Source: JAUXEH01 sp965602945
GTDB lineage: Bacteria > Acidobacteriota > Aminicenantia > Aminicenantales > Aminicenantaceae
Direction: 5' to 3'
Assembly: GCA_965602945.1 (NCBI GenBank)
Contig: CBFDBC010000043.1
Span: 1 to 20,769, forward strand
Length of the DNA: 20,769 nucleotides
The position numbers were made by a program, and so were the translations under genes. Under the pieces are notes generated by a model. That model was not told where the DNA came from. It made no database searches and worked only from the letters and a program-made list of their open reading frames with translations. This document shows positions 9,116 through 16,022 of the stretch, in pieces. Each line of letters opens with the position of its first letter. Positions within the stretch are counted from its first letter, which is position 1.

Positions 9116-10917
9116 CGGCGCCGGGTCAGCGGAGCACACTCAGGGACCTGGAAGTGCTGGCCGTGGACTGCCAGGCGACCGTCGGACGGCCCGGATCGGG
9201 TTTCCTCCTGGAACTCGCATGGGTGCAGACCTGCGCCGCCGATCTCGTACCGGAAGAACAGATCGAATCTGCAGCGGAGGCTTCTCTTTTCCGTCTCCCC
9301 CGAGGAGCCCGGATCCCCCCCCAGGTCATGAAGATCACGGGCATCCGGAAGGAAGAGCTCAAGAAGGCCCCGACCGGCCGTGAGATCTGGGAGCGTTTCC
9401 GCCGTTCCGTCGGGGAGACGGCGGCAAGGAACGGCAGCCGGCTCTGCCCCACCGTGATCCATTTCCACCGCTACGAGGAGCCTTTCCTGAGACAGATGCA
9501 CGCGGATGAGGACGGAGATGGGACGTTCCCCCTGGAGATCATCTGTACGCACCAGATCATGAGCCGCCTCTACCCCGGGCTCCCACGGAAGGGCCTGCGG
9601 GCGGCGGCCGGATTTTTCGGCTGTGCAATGCCTGAGCTGCGGCGCGGCCGCCAGCATGTCAAGGCCACGTCCCTGATCTGGCGGCACCTGGTTCAGATCC
9701 TGGAAGCCGAGCAGGATTTGACCGATCTTTCCGATCTCAAGGAGTGGCTGTCTCAATCCCTGGGAGTTCCTGTGTCAAAAGCCGGAAGGCGCGTCTATCC
9801 CATGGAAAAGAAACTTCGCACGGGACTCCCGGAGCAGCCGGGCCTGTACCGCATGTACCGCCTGAACGGCGACATACTCTACGTGGGAAAGGCTGGGTCC
9901 CTCAAGCGCCGTGTAAACAGCTATTTCCAGCCTCAGGGCCGCCATGCCGAACACATCCTCGAAATGCTCAGTCAGGCGAAGGACCTGACTTTCACAACTA
10001 CGGGCACAGCCCTGGAAGCCGGGCTGATGGAGGCGGATGAGATCAAGCGGCTGGCACCGCTCTACAACCGGGCCCTGCAGAAAAATGGACGAAGGATCTC
10101 CTATGCCTCCCGCGACCTGCTTTCGTTCCGTTCGACAGGCCCCGACCGGAAACACACGGTCGGGCCACTGACTACACCCTCCCTGGTCTCTCCCCTGGGG
10201 CCGCTTGCCGGTCTCCTCAGCCTCAAGAAGCCGCGCATCAGCGCCCGGACCATGGAACAGATCCTGGACATCCCGGGGGAATACTTCCCCGACCGTCACA
10301 CCTTCCGGCTGGGCATTCAGGCTTTTTTTGAAGTGTATGGGGAACTGATCCCGCAGGAGGTGGACCTCCCCGCACTCATGGCTCTGGGCGCGCGTTTCTG
10401 GAAGGACAAGCTGGAGAAAAAGGCTGCTCAGGGGGAGGGCGACACCGGAGGCCCGTCAGATGAACTGCCGGAAGATGCGGGCGAAGAAAAGGGAGAGTTG
10501 GAGCTCGAACGCGGGACCTGGACACCGGAACGCATAGTCAAGACGCTTAGAGGCATCGTCCGCACCGGGACCTATCAGATCCGGCGGGCACGCTGGCTCC
10601 TCCGGCTGCACGAGTCCAGCCTTGCCTGGAGGGATGGGGCTGATCCCGGATTGACACATGTGGTGATCCTCGAAAACGGCCGGCCCTGTTTCCCCGTCCC
10701 GATCCCCGGAGGGTCGGAGGCCCCGATCCCGGCCGGGAACGGCCGGCCCCTGAGAGAACGACAGGCGGGATTCGACGTCGCCGCCTATGACCGCCTGCGG
10801 GTGTTCACGACCGAGATCCGGCGGCTCTGTTCCGAGGGACGCGTGGTCGAGCTCCGCCTCCATCCTGCGGTCCGGTTCACCCAACCTCAGCTAAGGAAGA
10901 TGCTTCCATGGGTCTGA
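9112..10917 (+). CDS. DnaQ-like (degenerate DEDD) domain fused to GIY-YIG nuclease
   Basis: 601 residues. Residues about 12-200 have the DnaQ exonuclease layout, including the ITGI motif (75-78). The catalytic positions are altered: motif I reads D19-C-Q21 instead of D-x-E, the motif II aspartate aligns with E122, and the motif III D aligns with H182. This exonuclease is therefore probably inactive or unusual. Residues about 240-325 are a GIY-YIG nuclease like the UvrC N-terminus: GLY (244-246), YVG (257-259), catalytic arginine in LKRR (266-267) and metal-binding E307 in the LMEADEIK helix. These are intact. Residues about 330-601 were not recognised. DnaQ plus UvrC-type GIY-YIG fusions are known in bacteria. 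It starts inside the helicase stop (ATGA) and overlaps the next gene by 10 nt, so all three proteins are probably made together. Confidence 0.85.
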   Translation: MTAPGQRSTLRDLEVLAVDCQATVGRPGSGFLLELAWVQTCAADLVPEEQIESAAEASLFRLPRGARIPPQVMKITGIRKEELKKAPTGREIWERFRRSVGETAARNGSRLCPTVIHFHRYEEPFLRQMHADEDGDGTFPLEIICTHQIMSRLYPGLPRKGLRAAAGFFGCAMPELRRGRQHVKATSLIWRHLVQILEAEQDLTDLSDLKEWLSQSLGVPVSKAGRRVYPMEKKLRTGLPEQPGLYRMYRLNGDILYVGKAGSLKRRVNSYFQPQGRHAEHILEMLSQAKDLTFTTTGTALEAGLMEADEIKRLAPLYNRALQKNGRRISYASRDLLSFRSTGPDRKHTVGPLTTPSLVSPLGPLAGLLSLKKPRISARTMEQILDIPGEYFPDRHTFRLGIQAFFEVYGELIPQEVDLPALMALGARFWKDKLEKKAAQGEGDTGGPSDELPEDAGEEKGELELERGTWTPERIVKTLRGIVRTGTYQIRRARWLLRLHESSLAWRDGADPGLTHVVILENGRPCFPVPIPGGSEAPIPAGNGRPLRERQAGFDVAAYDRLRVFTTEIRRLCSEGRVVELRLHPAVRFTQPQLRKMLPWV

Positions 10918-11939
10918 TCAGGCTCCTGTTCCTCTCGGACACCCATCTGGGTTTCGACTATCCCTTCCAATCCCGGATCCGGCGCCGCAGGCGAGGAGAG
11001 GACTTCTTCGCCAACTTCAGGCGCGCGCTGCAGCCGGCATCCATGGGCCGGGTGGACGCCGTGATCCACGGGGGCGACCTCCTGTTCCGCAGCCGCGTCC
11101 CGGCCCGGCTCACCCCTCTGAAAGAGCTGGCAGACCGCGGAGTGCCCGTTTTCATCGTGCCGGGGAACCATGAGCGCTCCCGCCTCCCCTTCCGCCTCCT
11201 GGGCATACATCCCCGTCTTCACATTTTTGACTTCCCCCGCACCTTTCAACTGGATATCGACGGAGCCAAACTGGCGCTGGCCGGCTTTCCCTACGAGAGA
11301 GGGAACATACGCCGGCGTTTCCCGGAGGTGCTCGAGGCCACGGGCTGGCGGGATACCAGGGCGGGCTGCGAGGCGGTGCTCCTGTGCGTGCACCATTGTT
11401 TCGAGGGAGCGACCGTGGGCCCCTCGGATTATAAATTCCGGGATGCCGAAGACGTCATCCGCCTTCAAGATGTCCCTTCCGGGTTCCATGCGGTCCTGTC
11501 CGGCCATATCCACCGGCGACAGGCCCTGACCCGGGATCTCAGCGACCGCCCCCTGAGGACGCCCGTCCTCTATCCCGGTTCGATCGAGCGCACGTCCTTT
11601 GCCGAAAAAAAAGAGACCAAGGGATACCTGCTCCTGACGATAGGGAACGGCGGCGGGGGGTCTCCTCCCTCCCTGGATTGGCGATTCGAGGATCTGCCCG
11701 CCCGCCCTATGGTCCGCCTTCGCGTCCAGGCAGAGGCCATGGACAGCCGGGCCCTCGATCTTTCCCTCCGCCGCTCCGTCGCCCGGCTCGATCCCGACAG
11801 CATCGTGCAGCTGCAGATCAAGGGACCGGTCAGGAGCGAATGCCTCCCGCTGCTTCAGGCGGCTTATCTGCGGGAGATCTGCCCGCCGGACATGAATATC
11901 AACCTGGGGTTCTCGTCACGCTCTTCCAGGGGCCGGTGA
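10908..11939 (+). CDS. Mre11/SbcD-like metallophosphoesterase
   Basis: 343 residues of the calcineurin-like phosphoesterase fold. Metal-binding motifs run in order: SDTH (D11, H13), GGD (D57), GNHE (N87, H88), VHH (H162, H163) and SGHIH (H200, H202). The set is complete, so a two-metal nuclease or phosphodiesterase is expected. The pattern is closest to the DNA-repair branch (SbcD, Mre11); 343 residues is shorter than the roughly 400 of SbcD, and no SbcC/Rad50 gene is adjacent. AAGGAAG (10893-10899) gives a good ribosome site inside the previous gene, and the first 10 nt overlap that gene. The last 41 nt overlap the opposing PhoX-like gene. The context suggests it works with the helicase and the GIY-YIG protein. 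Confidence 0.87.
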   Translation: MGLIRLLFLSDTHLGFDYPFQSRIRRRRRGEDFFANFRRALQPASMGRVDAVIHGGDLLFRSRVPARLTPLKELADRGVPVFIVPGNHERSRLPFRLLGIHPRLHIFDFPRTFQLDIDGAKLALAGFPYERGNIRRRFPEVLEATGWRDTRAGCEAVLLCVHHCFEGATVGPSDYKFRDAEDVIRLQDVPSGFHAVLSGHIHRRQALTRDLSDRPLRTPVLYPGSIERTSFAEKKETKGYLLLTIGNGGGGSPPSLDWRFEDLPARPMVRLRVQAEAMDSRALDLSLRRSVARLDPDSIVQLQIKGPVRSECLPLLQAAYLREICPPDMNINLGFSSRSSRGR

Positions 11940-13308
11940 TGGCCAGGGTATAACCGATATTCTGCATGTTCAGGAACATGGTCGTCCGGTCCGGTGAGAA
12001 GCACACACCTGCCAGTTCGGAGTCATCCTTTATGTTGCGGGCGAAGGTATAGATGTCCCCCTGCGGCGTGATGCCCATCAGGTACTGCCGCCGGGGATTG
12101 TCCTCACAAACAAGCAGGTCTCCCCAGGGAGAGACCGTCATCTGATCGGGGTTGAAGAGGATCCGGCCGTCGTCGGGCTGGACAAAAAGCTGGAGTCGGC
12201 CGGGCGTGTCTTTTTCGCCCTCCAATCCCTCTTCCGGGCTGGGGACATAGCGCCAGACCTGCCCGGTCTTGGTGCGGCCGCCGTAGGTACAGGCGAAATA
12301 CACGGCCCCGTTCCCGAAGGCGCACCCTTCTCCATTGGCAAACCGGGCGCCTCCTTTTTCATATCCCTGCAGGCGGAGGTCATTCTTTTTCCCGTCCACA
12401 TCGTCCAGGTCGATCCATTCCACCGGCATGCCGGATCCGGGAGGGAAGAGATGTCCGCGCCAGTTCCGGGTGTCGAAGCCCGGTTTGCCGCGAACCGCCA
12501 GACACTGGAGCCGGCCGCCTGCGGCCAGGTCACCGGCCGTATCGGGCAGGAACCGGTACAGCATGGAATCGTTCTGGTCCTCGGTTAGATACACGGCATT
12601 GCTGCGGGGATCCAAAGCCGCGCCCTCGTGGATGAAGCGGCCCATGGCCTTAAGCGGCCTGGGTTTCTGAATTCCCTGTTCGGCGCCGGCCGCCACTTCG
12701 AAAGCATATCCATGGCGTTGGGAATAATGATAGCCCCGGTCCCGGAACTCCTCTTCGCAGGATATCCAGGTGCCCCATGGGGTCGACCCGCCGGAGCAGT
12801 TGGCCAGGGTCCCGCACAGGCTCAAGAACTGGCTCCGGAGCTCCTGGATTCGGGTGTCGAACACCAGGGTCGTCACTCCCCCCAGGCACTGGGCGCCGCT
12901 TCGCACACGGTCGTACATCTGGTTCCTGCGTACGCGTCTCAGCAGCTCGTTCGCATCCCCGAAGGCGCCCCGGTCAGGAGGGTATCCGGGCCATACCTCA
13001 TGGTTCCGGAGGATGAGGGTCAGTCCGTCCGGGCCGGGGAAGGCTGCCATCCCGTCGGGGTTCCCCGGAACCTTGAAACCATCGCTCATGGCCTCGCGGG
13101 CCCGGGATATGATCCGGTAAGAAAAGCCTCTGGGGAGATCGATGATGCCCTGTGCGTCTCCGGCCAGCGGCCCGAATCCCATCTCCGGTTCCTGGGGCCG
13201 CATCCCGCCGGAAACCGCGGCAGAAGAAAGCCGGGGACGGAAGACCGCGAGCCCCAGGGCGGCCCTACCGACAGAGCCCAGGAACCGCCGGCGCGACACA
13301 CTCCTCAT
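11899..13308 (-). CDS. Tat-exported PhoX/DUF839-family protein
   Basis: 469 residues. The N-terminus carries a twin-arginine signal (S-R-R-R-F-L at 5-10) followed by a short hydrophobic stretch, so it should be exported folded by the Tat system. The body matches the PhoX/DUF839 family: RNHEVWPGY near the start, a C-G-T-L-A-N-C-S-G-G-S-T-P-W-G-T-W segment with S-C-E-E-E, and the C-terminal AITGPW. PhoX is a calcium/iron alkaline phosphatase with a beta-propeller fold, but many DUF839 members are uncharacterised, so phosphatase activity is only likely. GGGAAGGGGAA precedes the ATG. It is the third gene of a minus-strand operon, 47 bp after the beta-barrel gene. Its 3' end overlaps the phosphoesterase gene by 41 nt, including the conserved ITGPW codons. 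Confidence 0.85.
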   Translation of the reverse strand: MRSVSRRRFLGSVGRAALGLAVFRPRLSSAAVSGGMRPQEPEMGFGPLAGDAQGIIDLPRGFSYRIISRAREAMSDGFKVPGNPDGMAAFPGPDGLTLILRNHEVWPGYPPDRGAFGDANELLRRVRRNQMYDRVRSGAQCLGGVTTLVFDTRIQELRSQFLSLCGTLANCSGGSTPWGTWISCEEEFRDRGYHYSQRHGYAFEVAAGAEQGIQKPRPLKAMGRFIHEGAALDPRSNAVYLTEDQNDSMLYRFLPDTAGDLAAGGRLQCLAVRGKPGFDTRNWRGHLFPPGSGMPVEWIDLDDVDGKKNDLRLQGYEKGGARFANGEGCAFGNGAVYFACTYGGRTKTGQVWRYVPSPEEGLEGEKDTPGRLQLFVQPDDGRILFNPDQMTVSPWGDLLVCEDNPRRQYLMGITPQGDIYTFARNIKDDSELAGVCFSPDRTTMFLNMQNIGYTLAITGPWKSVTRTPG

Positions 13309-13355
13309 CCAAGTTCCCCTTCCCGCTTGAGCCCGGATGGCTCACCCGGAGTGGA

Positions 13356-13952
13356 TTATTCGATATCCTTCACGTTTTTCTTGAAGCTGAGGTCGAAGCC
13401 GTAGCCTATTCCAAACATATAGCGCATGCCTCCCAGCTCGACATCGATGCCGTACGGCGCCACCAGCCAGGGAACGACCTTGACCTCGCCGGTCAGGTAA
13501 AAGCCCTTGGGAAGATTGATGTCCAGCCCTGCGGCGAAGAGCAGCCTCTGGTCGCTTCCCTGCACCTTCTTGTCGACGAATTCGCTGTCGATCTGCTGAT
13601 TGTAGAAATAGTACCCGATGCCCATCTTCAGGTAGGGGACCACGATTCCGAACCGGTACCACCCGTAGGCGGACATCTCCAGTCCATACATCTTCAGCGT
13701 GCTCATCTCTTCGTAGATCCCGATCGGAGCGCTCTGGTTGTAGCCTCCCTCGTAGGAAAACTCCACTGCCAGCTGGGTTCGCTCAGAGGTTATGCGGACG
13801 TAGGGTACGAAGATCCAACCGTTGCCGTACACGTCCCGCACGGTAGAATCAAAGATCGAATGCTGGCCCGTGCGCAGCCCCAGCTGGACTTGGGCCGCCG
13901 CGCTCCCGGCCGCGATCACTATCAGCAGAACAGCGAGTGTTGCTCTCTTCAT
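13356..13952 (-). CDS. Small outer-membrane beta-barrel protein
   Basis: 198 residues with a clear signal peptide (M-K-R, hydrophobic 5-15, cleavage after A-A-A at about 20). The mature part alternates polar and aromatic/aliphatic residues in strands of 8-12 residues, rich in Gly and Tyr, typical of an eight-stranded outer-membrane barrel. It ends near a G-Y-G-F-D-L-S-F strand. No specific family was recognised; transport, adhesion or structural roles are all possible. The ribosome site AGGGGA overlaps the stop codon of the upstream protease gene (9-bp gap), so translation is probably coupled to it. Confidence 0.75.
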   Translation of the reverse strand: MKRATLAVLLIVIAAGSAAAQVQLGLRTGQHSIFDSTVRDVYGNGWIFVPYVRITSERTQLAVEFSYEGGYNQSAPIGIYEEMSTLKMYGLEMSAYGWYRFGIVVPYLKMGIGYYFYNQQIDSEFVDKKVQGSDQRLLFAAGLDINLPKGFYLTGEVKVVPWLVAPYGIDVELGGMRYMFGIGYGFDLSFKKNVKDIE

Positions 13953-13961
13953 TATCGTCCC

Positions 13962-15737
13962 CTATTGTTTGGTGGTGAATGCCGGCACACTTTCGTTGCC
14001 CTCTTCATCCACCGCGGTGATCTTGTACCCGTATGACTCCTGGGGTTCCAGCCCCCGCCTCTCGTAGATGAATGTACCGGGGCCCACTTCCGCCAGCAGC
14101 TCGAACGCCAGGTTCGGGCCGCCGACAGGGCGCTGGTAGATCCGGTAGCCTGTGACCAGGATGGTGTTGAGGGGATTTTTGTCCCATTCCAGCCGGTCCA
14201 CGTACTGGTAGAAGAAGATGTAAAAGTTCTGGAGGCGGTTTGTCCGGAAGTTTTCCGGCGGATAGAATGCGATGGGCTCATGGGATATGGCCTCCGCCGC
14301 GTTCACCAACCCATAGCCATTCTTGGTGTCGGGATTGTCGGCCCGGCTGCCCGTCTGTCTCATGGCCTGCATAATCTCCAGGTTGGTCCATTCCGGCCGG
14401 GCCTGGAGGATGAGGGCTGCGGCGCCGGCAGCCAGGGGACAGGAGAAAGAGGTCCCCTGCACCAGGCCGTACGAATCCACGGCATCATGCAGCGCGGAAA
14501 CGACCCGGTAGCCCTGGGCCATCACATCCGGCTTGATGCGGCCGTCGAAGGAAGGGCCGACAGAACTGAAATCCACTCGAGTCCCTGCGAAATTGGTCGC
14601 GCCCACGGCCAGCACAAACGCGCTGTCCGCCGGCGAGACCAGGGAATTGCCGGGATACGGCCGGTCTCCCTCGTTCCCGGCGGAATTCAGGATCAGGATT
14701 CCCCGGGCCGCAGCGATGTTGGCTCCCTGAGCGACGATGGTCGTTTCACCGTCCATGTCTTCCCAGGTGTAGCCTTCCTCGTCGTGCGTAAACGTGTAGA
14801 AGTAGCCCACGGAGCTGCTGATGATGTCCGCGCCGTACTCGTCGGCCCACTCGGCCCCTGCCACCCAGTGGTCTTCCTCGAGGTGGCGCTCCCAATCCGT
14901 GTTCTCCGTCTTCCCCAACATGAAGCTGGCGCTGTAGGCCGGTCCGATCAGCTTTCCGGGGTAATAGCCGGCCAGCGTGCTGAGTGTGGCTGTCCCGTGG
15001 TCGCCGTTCCCCATCTGGTCTTCCTCATCCGCCACGACGGGATCGTTGTTGACGAAATCCCATCTGGCCACGATGTCCAGGTGATCCAGCGCCTCGTGAT
15101 CGAGAGTGTTGAATCCGTTGTCCAGCATGCAGATCAGCACACCCTGGCCGCTGTAGCCCATGTCGTGCATGGCCGGGACATTGAGGAGTTCCACCTGGTT
15201 GAGCGATTCACCGTAATCGAGGGCATGGAGGGCCTGGGTGCTGATCCGGGGGATCGATGGAGGCAGCGGTTCCGGGGGAGGCTCCCGCCAGGTGGAGGAT
15301 CTCACCACATCGACCCGGCGGACGAACGGCAGGACAGCCAACTCGACCAGGTTCGTGCCCCTGGCCTCCGCGGATACTGCATTAAACCAGCGGGAGCGGT
15401 GCCGGATGCGGCGGACATAGGGGCGCAGAGTCTCCACATAGGGCTCGTAGACCGGGATGTCGTAAGTATCCACCAGGTCGTCCGGCCCGCGGTGACGCAG
15501 CCTGCGTTGACGGGCCCGAGGCCGGAGCGAGGCTTCCGCCTCCGCCAGCCTCCAGGGCTCACCCGGCCCTTTATCCGTAAAGAAGATCCAGACCGTCTGC
15601 GGGCTTTCTTCTCCCTGGACAAAGAGACGATCCAGAAGGCGTGGGGTCAACTTGTCCTCGGTCTGCAGGAATGTCAGAGAGGAAGAAAGGGTAAGCAGTG
15701 CCAAAAAACAGAGGATGGATTTGGTTGTGATTTTCAT
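13962..15737 (-). CDS. Secreted S8 family subtilisin-like serine protease
   Basis: 591 residues. A signal peptide (about 1-25) is followed by a propeptide-like region (about 30-160) with W-I-F-F-T-D-K-G and R-W-F-N-A-V-S-A-E-A segments. The catalytic domain has D206 (CMLDNG), H247 (GDHGTA), oxyanion asparagine N355 (NSAGNEG) and nucleophile S430 (GTSFSCP). The triad is complete, so it should be an active exported endopeptidase. Residues about 490-591 resemble a fibronectin type III domain (GYRIYQR ... YGYKITAVDEEGN), a common attachment or substrate-docking module. It heads an operon with the beta-barrel and the PhoX-like gene. AAAGGTGA lies a few bases before the ATG, and a promoter is proposed at 15787-15815. 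Confidence 0.93.
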   Translation of the reverse strand: MKITTKSILCFLALLTLSSSLTFLQTEDKLTPRLLDRLFVQGEESPQTVWIFFTDKGPGEPWRLAEAEASLRPRARQRRLRHRGPDDLVDTYDIPVYEPYVETLRPYVRRIRHRSRWFNAVSAEARGTNLVELAVLPFVRRVDVVRSSTWREPPPEPLPPSIPRISTQALHALDYGESLNQVELLNVPAMHDMGYSGQGVLICMLDNGFNTLDHEALDHLDIVARWDFVNNDPVVADEEDQMGNGDHGTATLSTLAGYYPGKLIGPAYSASFMLGKTENTDWERHLEEDHWVAGAEWADEYGADIISSSVGYFYTFTHDEEGYTWEDMDGETTIVAQGANIAAARGILILNSAGNEGDRPYPGNSLVSPADSAFVLAVGATNFAGTRVDFSSVGPSFDGRIKPDVMAQGYRVVSALHDAVDSYGLVQGTSFSCPLAAGAAALILQARPEWTNLEIMQAMRQTGSRADNPDTKNGYGLVNAAEAISHEPIAFYPPENFRTNRLQNFYIFFYQYVDRLEWDKNPLNTILVTGYRIYQRPVGGPNLAFELLAEVGPGTFIYERRGLEPQESYGYKITAVDEEGNESVPAFTTKQ

Positions 15738-15786
15738 GGTTCACCTTTGTATACGTGTGACGCCGGGTTTCCGTTTTAACCTATCA

Positions 15787-15815
15787 ACAATAGCAGATGA
15801 CCGTTCTTTAGGCAA
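15787..15815 (-). promoter_or_regulatory. candidate promoter of the protease/beta-barrel/PhoX operon
   Basis: Read on the minus strand: TTGCCT (15815-15810), a 17-bp spacer and TATTGT (15792-15787), each with 4 of 6 consensus matches. The start would be near 15780, giving a leader of about 43 nt before the ATG at 15737. Spacing is ideal but the hexamers are weak. Confidence 0.35.
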
Positions 15816-15833
15816 TCCAGGCCGGGGTGGAAT

Positions 15834-15876
15834 GGGGAAAGAAAGGGGGCGGTCCCGTGTTTGAGCGGACCGCCCC
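15834..15876. repeat. perfect GC-rich hairpin between divergent genes
   Basis: GGGGCGGTCC (15846-15855) pairs perfectly with GGACCGCCCC (15867-15876) around an 11-nt loop. On its left is GGGGAAAGAAA (15834-15844), which recurs inverted at 18474-18484 beside the terminator of the next gene. It sits in the 285-bp gap between the divergent protease and permease genes, where no gene ends, so a simple terminator role is not obvious. On the minus strand only a broken pyrimidine tract follows. It may be an extragenic palindrome or a leader structure. I see nothing else coding in 15738-16022. Confidence 0.5.
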
Positions 15877-16022
15877 TGGGCCTCATCCAATAAAGGGTCG
15901 AGGTTGTTTTCTTCCTTCTTATATTTTTGTCGGTTTACACTCCGGGCAGGGGAAGTAAAACGAACTTTTTGATGGCTGGTCTCGTTTATACAGTCGAAAC
16001 CGGAAAGAGAGAGGAGAGAGGT

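Noticed and set aside
14280..15779. Long open frame on the plus strand opposite the S8 protease
   Set aside because: It is antisense to a gene with a complete catalytic triad, shows no family motif, and is explained by GC-rich codon bias.
15927..16022. Upstream TTG (15927) as start of the permease
   Set aside because: The ATG at 16023 has a strong ribosome site and begins exactly where family similarity starts.
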